Origin: UQRS01 sp050946935
GTDB lineage: Bacteria > Bacillota > Clostridia > Oscillospirales > Acutalibacteraceae
Assembly: GCA_050946935.1 (NCBI GenBank)
Contig: JBMNVR010000007.1
Location: 1 to 64,000 of the forward strand
Direction of reading: 5' to 3'
Length of the DNA stretch: 64,000 bases
Shown: piece by piece, positions 7,952 through 16,840 of the stretch
Position numbering within the stretch: the stretch's first letter is position 1
Layout: every line of letters starts with the position of its first letter
Position numbers and translations under genes: made by a program
Notes under the pieces: model-generated
Database searches by the model: none
What the model was told of the DNA's origin: nothing
What the model saw: the letters and a program-made list of their open reading frames with translations, nothing else

Positions 7952-7994
7952 AAAAGCAGGCTGTCGGAACAGCAATCCGACAGTCTGCTTTTTG
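7952..7994. terminator. bidirectional terminator
   Basis: AAAAGCAGGCTGTCGGA pairs with TCCGACAGTCTGCTTTT around a 7-base loop, with A-runs and T-runs on the two sides. It ends the AraC-type gene and may also serve the convergent esterase transcript. From here to 8212 I see no gene or other clear element. Confidence 0.8.
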
Positions 7995-8212
7995 TTCTGC
8001 AATAAAAGGGCAGTTTTAATGCCAAATTTCTCGCCGCGTACGAAGCGCGGCAGTTCAGGTTTACTGTTGCAAAAATTATCTGCCGCCAAGGTTTGCTTTT
8101 ACTTCAACCCCGATTTTGCGGCCGCTTTTTAGCATGTACGGGACGTTTGAAGTTTTTTGTTTAAACGCGTTATTCCGATCATCCACCTCGGCGTCAGGGG
8201 TCTCCTGTCCGA

Positions 8213-10510
8213 CTATCCCTGCACAATTCTGGACCGCAGTGCCACCACATCGGAAACCGTCAGGCTTCCGTCCTCGTCCAGATCGCCGGCCGCCTGCTGT
8301 TCCTCCGTCGTTCGACCCAGCACAATTGCCTGCCGCAGCGCCACCACGTCAGAGACCGTCACCGTCTCGTCTCCGTCCAGATCGCCGATCCGGACAAACT
8401 CAGCGGTCAGGATACAGTCCTCCTCTGCCGGGAAGGAATAAGCGGCAGCCGTGTCAATCCGCTCGCCGTCCGCATACCATCCCACGAAAACACATCCCTC
8501 CGCGGCCGTGGCGGTCAGAGCTGCCATCTCCCCCTTATAGAGCTTTTGACCACCCGAAACGCTTCCTTTGGCCGCATCGCCGCTGTGCGCCGTCACCGAT
8601 ACGACCGGCTTTACAACCGTCACGCCGTGGGGTAGAAAATCCTGAATCGCCTCATAAAAAATTCCTGCCATGTAAACATACCCTTCCTCGGTCGGATGCA
8701 CCCCGTCGTTATAGAGGCTGTACCGTCCCTCGGTCGCGGCATAGATATCAATCAGTTCGCACCCCTTTTCCTTTGCGATCGCCGTTTCAAGCGGAACCAG
8801 AATATCCCGGATCGAGGTATTGGTGATGTTGAAGTTGGGGTAGGAGGAATAGGGCGAAGTGGCGATATATACCTTCGGCTGGCTCGGCAAATTGCGGTAA
8901 ATCTCAATCATTTCGCCGTACTGTTCGGCAAAAGCCTCCCGGTTCGAGGCAATTGCGGCCGAATCGTTGGTACCCAGCATCAGGATGACAATATCCGCGT
9001 CCCACGCTTTGCTTTGGGCGTAGCTGTCGGTCGTCCAATAGGGGTAAGTTCCGTTTTTCAGCATACAGGTGCCGCCCACGCCGAAATTGCGAACCTCATA
9101 GCTCTCCTCTCCCAGAAGGCGCTGCAAAACCGCGGGATAGGAATACAGGCTGCTGTTCCCGGTACCTCCGCCGTTGGTGATGCTGTCGCCCACGCAGGCA
9201 ACCTTGATCTTGCGGGAGGTCACGGGTTTCGGCTCTTGCTCGGTCACCGGCGTCAGGGTGATGGTTGCAAGCGAGATGGTGTAGAGCGAAGCATCTCCCC
9301 CGCTGATTCCGCTGTTTTTGCCAACCGCCGTCAGCCGGAGGGTGTTCTCCCCCGCCGTAAGATGCACCGTTCCAACGCTGTGGGGGCCGAAATAGCCGAG
9401 CTTTCCGGAATAATACTGGTCGAACAGATCGCCAACCGCCTCCCCATTCACCTCATGCCGCACCTTGGGCGCGGCACTCTGCATACGGTACAGGTAGCTG
9501 AGATCATAATCCCCCTCTTTCGCCACCTCGAAGGTGTAAGAGACCGAATCGCCCTCCGCCGTGCCGTAAAAATCAACATATTTGCCACGCAACCCGGTAT
9601 CCTCTCGCACGGCAAAGGCACGATCGCCGGTTATTTGCACATACGGCTCGCTGACCCGGTAAATATACGGACTGAAAACCGCCGTAGCTTCCAGATCCCG
9701 CGCCGCGGTAAAGGCATATTCCCGGTTGAGAGATAGGGTGTTTTCCGGCTCTCCACCCACCCATTTGACAAAATGATAGCCCGACTTTTCTTCGGCGCGC
9801 AGGGTAACCGTCTCTCCGGCGAGGCAGACGCCGCCGCCCGTGACGACGCCCATACTCTCGTCAGCAGAAGCGGCCGAAATCTCCACCGGATAAGGCTCCC
9901 CAAACAGATTGAGCTGCAAGTAGTCGCCGGTCAGGCGCCACTCGTTATTGGTGGATTTGACCCCCATCCCGGTCACCAACAGCTTAAGGTACTGCCGCCC
10001 CGCCGCAAGAGAGAAGCGGGCGGCCGTATCTCCGTACACACCGCCGGCGGTGGCCTCCGCCGTTTCCATATAATTCGAGGTGCCAGCCCGCCGGAAGTTG
10101 GAAGCGTCCACCTTTCCCGCGATCACATCGCCATCGGTATCAAGCTGGGTGTGATCCGCACTGACGCCCGGTGTGTCGCCAAAGGAAAACTGCACCATCC
10201 GACCCGTCTCGTTATACCGGGCGCAATAGGTCAGGGTGTAAATCCCACTTTGGGGAACGTTGATTTCAAAGACCATGAACAAAGGAACAAAATCGTCGCT
10301 TGTTCCAGCCGTGATCTGCATCCACTCCCCGGACGGGCCCCAGTCGGTGCGCCTGGAAATCTCCAAATCCTTGTACACGGCAACCGGCGTCAATTCCTCA
10401 AATTCAAACGTGTACTGCTCCATGGGAACCAGATCTCCTTCGGTCGCCGACACAGGCAGAACTGTACAGAGCAGAAACAAACAAAGAAAAATTGTTGTAA
10501 TTTTTTGCAT
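8213..10510 (-). CDS. secreted SGNH/GDSL esterase with C-terminal dockerin
   Basis: A 765-residue exported, multi-domain protein. A signal peptide (MQKITTIFLCLFLLCTVLPVSA) is followed by a carbohydrate-binding-like beta region, an InlB-type B-repeat (about 215-250, GYHFVKWVGG), a second beta module and an SGNH hydrolase domain (about 435-640). The hydrolase has block I VACVGDSITNGGG with the nucleophile serine, GVGG, block III LGTNDS and block V DGVHPTEEGY with the Asp/His pair. A second B-repeat (GCVFVGWYADGE) precedes a two-repeat type I dockerin (about 707-765; DLDGDETVTVSD and DLDEDGSLTVSD). It probably deacylates plant polysaccharide while docked on a cohesin. The start at 10510 has GGGGGAG upstream; a longer reading lacks a signal peptide at its N-terminus. 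Confidence 0.9.
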   Translation of the reverse strand: MQKITTIFLCLFLLCTVLPVSATEGDLVPMEQYTFEFEELTPVAVYKDLEISRRTDWGPSGEWMQITAGTSDDFVPLFMVFEINVPQSGIYTLTYCARYNETGRMVQFSFGDTPGVSADHTQLDTDGDVIAGKVDASNFRRAGTSNYMETAEATAGGVYGDTAARFSLAAGRQYLKLLVTGMGVKSTNNEWRLTGDYLQLNLFGEPYPVEISAASADESMGVVTGGGVCLAGETVTLRAEEKSGYHFVKWVGGEPENTLSLNREYAFTAARDLEATAVFSPYIYRVSEPYVQITGDRAFAVREDTGLRGKYVDFYGTAEGDSVSYTFEVAKEGDYDLSYLYRMQSAAPKVRHEVNGEAVGDLFDQYYSGKLGYFGPHSVGTVHLTAGENTLRLTAVGKNSGISGGDASLYTISLATITLTPVTEQEPKPVTSRKIKVACVGDSITNGGGTGNSSLYSYPAVLQRLLGEESYEVRNFGVGGTCMLKNGTYPYWTTDSYAQSKAWDADIVILMLGTNDSAAIASNREAFAEQYGEMIEIYRNLPSQPKVYIATSPYSSYPNFNITNTSIRDILVPLETAIAKEKGCELIDIYAATEGRYSLYNDGVHPTEEGYVYMAGIFYEAIQDFLPHGVTVVKPVVSVTAHSGDAAKGSVSGGQKLYKGEMAALTATAAEGCVFVGWYADGERIDTAAAYSFPAEEDCILTAEFVRIGDLDGDETVTVSDVVALRQAIVLGRTTEEQQAAGDLDEDGSLTVSDVVALRSRIVQG

Positions 10511-10542
10511 ACAAACTCCCCCTACGCCTTCTTTATATTTCA

Positions 10543-10571
10543 AATATAGCACAAACCAAGTGTCTTCGCAA
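10543..10571 (-). promoter_or_regulatory. putative promoter of the dockerin esterase gene
   Basis: On the minus strand TTGCGA (10566-10571) and TATATT (10543-10548) are spaced by 17 bases. The -35 is imperfect. No LacI-type palindrome of the sort seen at the two glycosidase genes is present here. Confidence 0.4.
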
Positions 10572-10705
10572 CAAAAGACAGCAAAACGGCATTTAACAGG
10601 AAGAAGATGCAAATTTTTTGCAAAAATTCTATCAAAAAACAGTGGATAGAGCAATTTTTATCATTTTCCCTCAAAGAAAGCGATACAAAATCGGCATACA
10701 GCAAA

Positions 10706-10735
10706 GCATCCCCCGCGATCATACGCGGAGGATGC
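10706..10735 (-). terminator. hairpin after the ABC exporter pair
   Basis: GCATCCTCCGCG pairs with CGCGGGGGATGC (one G-T pair) around TATGAT, starting about 30 bp after the stop of the downstream exporter gene. Only a weak T-run follows, so termination efficiency is uncertain. Confidence 0.5.
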
Positions 10736-10764
10736 CGCTTTATTTGTATGAAACCTTCGGCCGC

Positions 10765-12537
10765 TTACCCTTCGTTCGACTGGGAGGTATACAGCTCATA
10801 GTATCTTCCCTTTTTCGCCATCAGCTCGGCGTGGCTGCCTTTTTCGACAATCTCTCCCCCGTCGATGAACATGATGGTGTCGCAGCTCTGTATGGTCGAG
10901 AGGCGGTGGGCGATGATAAAGCTGGTGCGACCCTTGAGCAGCTCGCTGATCCCCTGCTGCAAAAGCGCCTCGGTTTTGGCGTCGATAGAGGAGGTGGCCT
11001 CATCCAGCACGAGAATCTTCGGATCGGACAGCAGAGTGCGCGCAAAAGCGATCAACTGCTTCTGCCCGCCCGAGAGGCGGCCGCCCCGTTCATTAACCGG
11101 CGTGTCATAGCCCCGCTCCATCTCCCGGATGAAACCGTCGGCCTGCACCCGACGCGCGGCCTCCTCAATCTCGGCCCGGTTGGCGTCCAGGCGGCCGTAG
11201 CGGATATTGTCCGCAATGGTCGAGGAAAAGATAAAGGAATCCTGCAGCATAATGCCCATCTGGCTGCGGAGAGAGCGGATCGTCACATCCGACACGCTAT
11301 GTCCGTCAAGGAGTACCTCCCCCTCGGTGATATTGTAAAACCGGCTGATCAGGTTGACGATGGTCGATTTACCCGCACCGGTCGGTCCGACCAGCGCAAC
11401 CGACTCGCCCGGCCGAACCTTGAAACTGACGTTTTTCAGCACCCATACACCCGGCTCATACGCAAAGCTGACATTGCGGAACTCGACCTCGCCGGTGATT
11501 TCGGGCAGCGCATAGGCGTTCGGGGCGTCACAGATCTCAACCGGCTCATCCATAGTCTGGAAAATCCGCTCCAGATAAGAGATGGTGTTGATCAACTGAT
11601 TGTACAGCGCCGCAATGGCCGTGATCGGCTGCCAGAACCGGGCGGCATAGGTGCCCATCGCAATGATGACACCAATCGACGCGGCGGGCGAGAACCAGAG
11701 AATGCCCGCCATATACATAATGGCCAGCACCCACTGGGAAATATTGTCGACCGACAGCCCCACCAGGTTGGAGATATAGATTGCCTTCATCCAGGCCTTG
11801 TTCACCAGGGTATTCAGCCTGGCATAAATCTTCTTGTTTTCCTCCTGTCGGCAGAAGGCCTCGGTGATTTTGACCCCTTCGATATTCTCGCAGATATAAG
11901 CCGACATATTGGAAATTTTGTTGTTGGTCGCCTGCCAGGCGCGGCGCTGGGCCGGCTTTATCAGGAAAATGACAAGGGTCAGCACCGGCAGCCCGGCGAC
12001 GATGATCGCAGCCAGCCGCGCATCAAGGGAAAACATGAAGATTGCGATAAACAGGATGTTGAATACCTCGATCACCATGTTTATGATGCCGTTTGAAAGC
12101 ATATCCGAGACTGAATTGACGTACTGCACCACCCGGACGAGAATCTTGCCCTGCGGCCGCGAATCATAGTAAGCAAAGGGCAGCTCCTGCAAATGGCGGA
12201 AAAGATCCGACCGGATGTCATAGACGATATTCTGCCCCACCCCGACCATGATGACGTTGCGCAGGGTGTTGAATATCTGGCTGATGACGATGGTACCGAT
12301 CAGAATCATGGAGAGACGAACCAGCTCTTTGACATTCCCCTCCGGAATCGGGCCGTCGACCGCCATCTGGATAATCTTCGGCCCGATCAGCGCCACAAAG
12401 GAGGCGGTAAGGGACAGCACCAGCGCCAGAAGCATCTTGACCTTGTGCTTTTTGGCATAGACCAGGCTTCTTTTTAAATGAGAAACGTTAAAGGATTTTT
12501 CCAGCGTCTCGTCGATGTCGTATTTATTACGTGCCAT
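10765..12537 (-). CDS. ABC exporter half-transporter (type IV, MsbA/BmrA-like), second subunit
   Basis: A 590-residue fused membrane and ATPase half-transporter. An N-terminal six-helix ABC_membrane domain (about 25-310) precedes a nucleotide-binding domain with Walker A GPTGAGKST, signature RLSGGQKQLIAFARTLLSD, Walker B ILVLDEATSSID and switch histidine IIAHRLSTI. The start at 12537 has AGGGGGGCGG just upstream and overlaps the stop codon of the preceding exporter gene (TGATG arrangement), so the two subunits are translationally coupled and probably form a heterodimer. The cargo (drug, lipid or peptide) cannot be inferred. Confidence 0.9.
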   Translation of the reverse strand: MARNKYDIDETLEKSFNVSHLKRSLVYAKKHKVKMLLALVLSLTASFVALIGPKIIQMAVDGPIPEGNVKELVRLSMILIGTIVISQIFNTLRNVIMVGVGQNIVYDIRSDLFRHLQELPFAYYDSRPQGKILVRVVQYVNSVSDMLSNGIINMVIEVFNILFIAIFMFSLDARLAAIIVAGLPVLTLVIFLIKPAQRRAWQATNNKISNMSAYICENIEGVKITEAFCRQEENKKIYARLNTLVNKAWMKAIYISNLVGLSVDNISQWVLAIMYMAGILWFSPAASIGVIIAMGTYAARFWQPITAIAALYNQLINTISYLERIFQTMDEPVEICDAPNAYALPEITGEVEFRNVSFAYEPGVWVLKNVSFKVRPGESVALVGPTGAGKSTIVNLISRFYNITEGEVLLDGHSVSDVTIRSLRSQMGIMLQDSFIFSSTIADNIRYGRLDANRAEIEEAARRVQADGFIREMERGYDTPVNERGGRLSGGQKQLIAFARTLLSDPKILVLDEATSSIDAKTEALLQQGISELLKGRTSFIIAHRLSTIQSCDTIMFIDGGEIVEKGSHAELMAKKGRYYELYTSQSNEG

Positions 12538-14285
12538 CAGTCCGCCCCCCTTTCCGCCATCTCGGGAACCGGGACGTTCTGCAGCCGGCAAATCTCCCTG
12601 TAATAGGCGTTGGTTTTCGACAGGCTTTCATGTGTGCCGACGGTCAACTCGCCGTTTTGCATGATAAAAATGCGGTCGGCGTCCCGGACGGAGGATATGC
12701 GCTGCGCCACAATAATCTTGGTGCAGGGAAAATCAAGAGAACGCAGGCTCTCTTGTATGTAATGCTCGGTCTCCATATCCACCGCGCTGGTGGTGTCGTC
12801 CAGAATCAGAATCGGCGGAGAAATCGCCAGCGCACGGGCCAGCGCGATCCGCTGCCGCTGCCCGCCCGAAAGACCGACGCCGCGCTCGCCCACAATGGTG
12901 TCGTACCCCTCCTCCATCTGCTCGATGAAATCGGCGGCGGCCGCCTTGCGGGCAAAGGAAAACACTTTGCTCTCCGGCAGGTTGGGGTCACCGTAGGCGA
13001 TGTTGCCGTCGACCGTGTCGGAAAAGAGAAACACATCCTGCGTCGCAAGGCCGATCGAGCCGCGCAGATCCTCCAGCCGAAGCATCCGCACATCGACGTC
13101 GTCGACCAGCACGGCCCCCTCCTGCACATCGTAAAAGCGGGGGATCAGATTAATCAGGCTGGTCTTGCCCGAGCCGGTCGGCCCCATGATCGCAATACTC
13201 TCCCCCGGCTGGATCGTGAAATTGAGATGCTTCAGCACCGGCTCCCGATCATAGGAAAATGTAACGTCGCGGAAGGTGATTTTGCCCGCAATTCGCCCCG
13301 GCTTCACGACGCAGTCGTGGCGGTCGGCGATGGTCGGCTTGGAATAATAGATTTCGATCACCTTGTCGGCGGCGGTAAAGAACCGCTGCATATCATTCAG
13401 AATCGTGCCAAAGCTCTTCATCGGATTGGCGAGGCTGGCGGTCAGTCCCGAAAAGGCGGTCAGTCCGCCGAGAGTCAGGCTTCCATTGATGATGAACAAA
13501 CCGCCGCACAGCACCATGATAACGGTCAGCGCGTTGGAAAGAAACTCGATCACCGGGGCGACCGTCTGCCATCGGTAGGCCGCCTTCAGATTGGCGGCTT
13601 TAAAATCCCGGCTGAACCGATCGAACCGTTCAATCTCATAATCCTCCCTGGCAAAGGCCTTGACCACCCGGTTGCCGGCAATGTTTTCCTGCGCGGCGGT
13701 GTTCAGGCGGGAAAGGCACTCGCGCAGTTCGGCGTAAACCGGCCGGATTTTTTTGGTATACGCGACCGAAATGATGGCGATAATCGGCATAACAGCCAGC
13801 ATCATCAGCGTCAGCCCCATGTGCACGGTCGAAAGATAGATCACCGTCGCCAAAAACAGCGACAGCGCATCAGTGAAGCTGTAGGAGATCCAGGCCACCG
13901 CGTGGCGGACATACTCCATATCACCGGTCACCCGCGTGATGATGTCCCCCGTCCGGTTGCGGTCGTAGAAGTGCAGCTCCTGATGCACGATGGTATCAAA
14001 AATGTGGTTGCGCAGCCGCATGATGGTGTGCTGGGACGCAATCTCCAGACAATAGACCATCAGGTAGCGCAGCACCGTCCGCAAAAGCTGCACGCCGCAC
14101 ATGCCGAGCAGCACCGGCACCAGCAGATCAACCCGGCCGCCGCGGATTACCTCATCCACCAGAAGGGCCGACAACATCGGGATAAAGATCATCATAGTCA
14201 TGGTCAGCACGGACAAAAGGATGCCCGCAACAAAATACGGCTTTTTGCCGGTCAGGTTTTTCCAAACCCATCGCAGTTCAAACAT
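12537..14285 (-). CDS. ABC exporter half-transporter (type IV), first subunit
   Basis: A 582-residue partner of the preceding feature. Six membrane helices (from KKPYFVAGILLSVLTMTMM) lead into an ATPase with Walker A GPTGSGKTS, signature GLSGGQRQRIALARALAIS and Walker B LILDDTTSAVD. The residue after the Walker B aspartate is another aspartate (LDD), not the catalytic glutamate. This is usual for the degenerate half of heterodimeric exporters and supports asymmetric pairing with the LDEA-bearing partner. I chose the start at 14285 from the GGGGGG about 8 bases upstream; the adjacent ATG at 14288 is equally possible. Confidence 0.88.
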   Translation of the reverse strand: MFELRWVWKNLTGKKPYFVAGILLSVLTMTMMIFIPMLSALLVDEVIRGGRVDLLVPVLLGMCGVQLLRTVLRYLMVYCLEIASQHTIMRLRNHIFDTIVHQELHFYDRNRTGDIITRVTGDMEYVRHAVAWISYSFTDALSLFLATVIYLSTVHMGLTLMMLAVMPIIAIISVAYTKKIRPVYAELRECLSRLNTAAQENIAGNRVVKAFAREDYEIERFDRFSRDFKAANLKAAYRWQTVAPVIEFLSNALTVIMVLCGGLFIINGSLTLGGLTAFSGLTASLANPMKSFGTILNDMQRFFTAADKVIEIYYSKPTIADRHDCVVKPGRIAGKITFRDVTFSYDREPVLKHLNFTIQPGESIAIMGPTGSGKTSLINLIPRFYDVQEGAVLVDDVDVRMLRLEDLRGSIGLATQDVFLFSDTVDGNIAYGDPNLPESKVFSFARKAAAADFIEQMEEGYDTIVGERGVGLSGGQRQRIALARALAISPPILILDDTTSAVDMETEHYIQESLRSLDFPCTKIIVAQRISSVRDADRIFIMQNGELTVGTHESLSKTNAYYREICRLQNVPVPEMAERGAD

Positions 14286-14491
14286 CATTCCTACCCCCCG
14301 CCTTTGCCCGAGGGCAAAGGGTTCAAGTGCGTGTTCCTTCCTTGAAATCAAAAAGCGGCCGACCCGTTTTCGGTTATTTTGGAGTTCATCCTCTTCTAAC
14401 ACTACCGGGCGGCCGTTTGGCGGACAATCCAGAGATTTCCAATGCCGAGTTATATTATAATCGTTATTTGAAAAAAGTATAGAGAAATCCG

Positions 14492-14530
14492 AAAAAAACA
14501 TGCCCAACTTTCCGGGAAGAAAGTCAGGCA
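14492..14530 (-). terminator. terminator of the aroF-tyrA operon
   Basis: On the minus strand GCCTGACTTT pairs with AAAGTTGGGC through two short paired blocks, followed by ATGTTTTTTTC. It lies about 20 bp after the tyrA stop. The stretch from here to the exporter start (14286-14491) holds an imperfect CGGCCG-type inverted repeat and no gene. Confidence 0.65.
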
Positions 14531-14551
14531 TTCTTCGTCATTTTTTCCAAG

Positions 14552-15397
14552 TTACTTGGGAAGGGAGGTTTTAATCTCCCGCCCCTCCCGGATCAGGGCG
14601 CGCAGGGCTGGTTCGTCCCCCTCCTCAATGGCCGATTTGTAAGCAGCCAGACGGCCGATCAGACCCTCTAACTCCCGGCAGAGGTTGTCCCCGTTTTGCA
14701 AAAACAACCCGGACCAGAGATTCTCATCCACAGTGGCGACGCGGGATACATCCCGGAAGGAACCGGCCGAATAGCCGCTGTGCTCCCTTGACGCGGGCGA
14801 TTTGACATAAGCCCCGGCCAGCACATGCGGCAGCTGGGAGGTATAGGCAATCATCCGGTCATGCTGCGCCGGAGAAGTAATGGTAGCCGTCCGGCAGCCG
14901 ATCTGCGCCGAGAAGGTCATCATGAAAGCGGTCAGCTCGGGATTTGTGCGCTCGGTCGGTGTCAGAATATAGCTTGCCCCCTCGAACAGACGGGCGTCGG
15001 CATTTCCAAAGCCACTGACCTCTCGCCCCGCCATGGGGTGTCCGCCGAGAAAGCAGAGACCATGGCGGGTGCAGATCTCCTCGCACGCGGCGACCACTCG
15101 GCGCTTGACGCCGCAGACGTCGGTGACCCATGTGCCGGGAGGAAGCTGTCCGGCCTGCTCCCGCAAAAAGGAGACGGCTGCCTCGGGCGGCAGGGCGAGA
15201 ATAATAAGCTGCGCCCGCCGGAGCAGCGCCGGTCCGCCCGTCTCATCCGCCGCGCCGGCAGCCAGAGCAGCCTTGCAAACCGCCTCCTCCCTGTCGACGC
15301 CGAGAAGAGTGTATCCGGTTTTCTCCTTCGCTGCCATGGCCAGAGAGCCGCCGATCAACCCCAGCCCGACTATACCGATGGTTTTTATTTCCCGCAT
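14552..15397 (-). CDS. tyrA: prephenate dehydrogenase
   Basis: A 281-residue NAD-dependent enzyme of tyrosine biosynthesis that oxidatively decarboxylates prephenate to 4-hydroxyphenylpyruvate. The N-terminal Rossmann motif IGIVGLGLIGGSLA is followed by the catalytic-site segment CFLGGHPMAGREVSGF, with the conserved histidine. HDRMIAYTSQLPHVLAGAY and the SGSFRDVSR-like AGSFRDVSRVA are also present. No C-terminal ACT domain is visible, so feedback control may rest on the upstream DAHP synthase. Its first 13 bases overlap the end of aroF, showing a tight operon. Confidence 0.92.
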   Translation of the reverse strand: MREIKTIGIVGLGLIGGSLAMAAKEKTGYTLLGVDREEAVCKAALAAGAADETGGPALLRRAQLIILALPPEAAVSFLREQAGQLPPGTWVTDVCGVKRRVVAACEEICTRHGLCFLGGHPMAGREVSGFGNADARLFEGASYILTPTERTNPELTAFMMTFSAQIGCRTATITSPAQHDRMIAYTSQLPHVLAGAYVKSPASREHSGYSAGSFRDVSRVATVDENLWSGLFLQNGDNLCRELEGLIGRLAAYKSAIEEGDEPALRALIREGREIKTSLPK

Positions 15398-16413
15398 GTC
15401 GAAAACTCCCTGTCGAAGGCGGGTGCGACCGCCTGGATTTTTTCAGCCAGCGCGCTGAACTGCGCCGGCGTGATCGACTGCGCCCCGTCGCAGAGGGCGG
15501 CCGGCGGATTGTTGTGCACCTCAACCATAATGCCGTCGGCGCCGGCCGCGATGCCGGCCATGGACAGCGGCTCAGCCATCCAGGCGATGCCGGCCGCATG
15601 GGAGGGATCGACGATGACCGGAAGATGAGAAACCTTTTTCAGCAGCGGTACAGCCGAAACATCCAGCGTGTTGCGGGTCATGGTCTCAAACGTGCGGATT
15701 CCCCGCTCGCAGAGGATGACCCGATCGTTTCCGGCGGCCATGATATATTCGGCGCTCATCAGCAGCTCCTCTATCGTATTGGCAAGCCCCCGCTTCAGAA
15801 GGATGGGCTTGTCGGTCTTTCCCAGCAGCTTGAGCAGGGCAAAATTCTGCATATTCCGCGCGCCGACCTGGATGATATCCACATCCGCAAACAGCGGAAG
15901 CTGGTCGGCCGACATGATCTCGCTCACGATGGGAAGGCCGGTAGCCTCCCGCGCATGGCGGAGCAGATCGATACCATCGGCTCCCAGCCCCTGGAAGGCA
16001 TAGGGAGAGGTGCGCGGCTTGAACGCGCCGCCCCGCAATATCTGCGCGCCGGAGGCCTTCACCGCCCGGGCAACCTCGGTAATCTGCTCTCTGGTCTCGA
16101 CCGAGCAGGGGCCGGCTATCACAGTAAGCGCACGGCCGCCAATGCGAACCCCGCCGACCTCAACCACCGTGTCCATCGGATGAAACTTGCGGTTGGCTTT
16201 TTTATACGGCTCCTGAATCCGGGTGACCGATTCGACCAGCGGTTTGGCCTCAATCGCCTCCATATCCATTTCGGAGGTATCCCCCTCCAGCCCGATGACG
16301 ACCGAGTGCCGGCCGCGGGAAACACTCGTTTTTACCCGATTTTCTTCCTCAAGCTGCCGGGCGAAGGCTTCGACCTGCTCCTTCGTCGCTGTGCTTTTCA
16401 GTACAATAATCAT
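15385..16413 (-). CDS. aroF: 3-deoxy-7-phosphoheptulonate synthase (DAHP synthase)
   Basis: A 342-residue enzyme catalysing the first step of the shikimate pathway, from phosphoenolpyruvate and erythrose-4-phosphate. About 75 N-terminal residues (MIIVLKSTATKEQVEAF onward) look like the ferredoxin-like regulatory domain of the Thermotoga-type enzymes, where it mediates tyrosine/phenylalanine feedback. The catalytic barrel has VIAGPCSVE, LRGGAFKPRTSPYAFQG and VIVDPSHAAG. The start at 16413 has a strong GGAGGA site about 8 bases upstream. The gene is preceded by an aromatic-rich leader peptide and terminator (16477-16684) and overlaps tyrA, so the pair makes a tyrosine-directed unit. Confidence 0.93.
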   Translation of the reverse strand: MIIVLKSTATKEQVEAFARQLEEENRVKTSVSRGRHSVVIGLEGDTSEMDMEAIEAKPLVESVTRIQEPYKKANRKFHPMDTVVEVGGVRIGGRALTVIAGPCSVETREQITEVARAVKASGAQILRGGAFKPRTSPYAFQGLGADGIDLLRHAREATGLPIVSEIMSADQLPLFADVDIIQVGARNMQNFALLKLLGKTDKPILLKRGLANTIEELLMSAEYIMAAGNDRVILCERGIRTFETMTRNTLDVSAVPLLKKVSHLPVIVDPSHAAGIAWMAEPLSMAGIAAGADGIMVEVHNNPPAALCDGAQSITPAQFSALAEKIQAVAPAFDREFSTCGK

Positions 16414-16476
16414 TTTCTTTTCCTCCTTTTGGTTTTGCCGTCGCAAAAAGCGAAAAACGAACGCCGAACAAACTCC

Positions 16477-16512
16477 AAAAAAAACGGAGCCCACCCGTGT
16501 GAGCCCCGTTTT
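16477..16512 (-). terminator. attenuator terminator upstream of aroF
   Basis: On the minus strand AAAACGGGGCTCAC pairs along 14 positions (two G-T) with GTGGGCTCCGTTTT around a 4-base loop, ending in eight T residues. It lies between the leader peptide stop (16536) and the aroF start (16413), exactly where an attenuator should be. Confidence 0.85.
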
Positions 16513-16535
16513 CATGCATACATCAAAATCGGCGG

Positions 16536-16622
16536 TTATCCACGGCGCGGCAGAACGAAGCTGGCCCAGCGAAAATACACGCTGCAGCCGTAATAATCGT
16601 AATATCGTCCGTTAAACAGCAC
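16536..16622 (-). CDS. aro leader peptide (Tyr/Phe-rich, 28 residues)
   Basis: A short reading frame begins with GTG at 16622, 8 bases after a GGGAGG ribosome site, and ends with TAA at 16538-16536. It contains the runs RYYDYYGCSVYFRWASF: five Tyr, three Phe in all, and one Trp among 28 residues. Ribosome stalling at scarce charged tRNA-Tyr (or Phe) would let the transcript avoid the terminator at 16477-16512 and express aroF-tyrA. The promoter lies directly upstream. This is the trp/phe leader logic of Gram-negative bacteria; Firmicutes more often use T-boxes for aromatic genes. The arrangement is seen directly; the mechanism is inferred. Confidence 0.75.
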   Translation of the reverse strand: MLFNGRYYDYYGCSVYFRWASFVLPRRG

Positions 16623-16654
16623 CGGGATTCCCTCCCTTTTCTTTGATTATCATT

Positions 16655-16684
16655 ATCATACTACACGACAGTGGTCTCTGTCAA
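16655..16684 (-). promoter_or_regulatory. promoter of the aro leader operon
   Basis: A consensus TTGACA (16679-16684) and TATGAT (16655-16660) spaced by 18 bases on the minus strand, about 30 bp before the leader peptide start. The stretch from 16685 to 16840 has no evident gene. Confidence 0.75.
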
Positions 16685-16840
16685 GCTTTTTTGCTTTAAA
16701 TCGCAAAAGTTTTTAAGACGCATCCGGATGAGCCGACTGAAAACACGCCGAGCAGGGCTTCCGACAGGCTGGGGCCGGGTCGTACGCCAGCAGAACAGCA
16801 GAACGTATCCCACGAACAACCCCGGCAGGCTCTCACCAAC

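Noticed and set aside
12531..14345. Long plus-strand open frame opposite the ABC exporter
   Set aside because: No ribosome site or recognisable domain; the minus strand has complete ABC transporter motifs.
15514..16593. Plus-strand open frame opposite aroF
   Set aside because: It runs antiparallel through conserved DAHP synthase motifs and has no homology pattern of its own.
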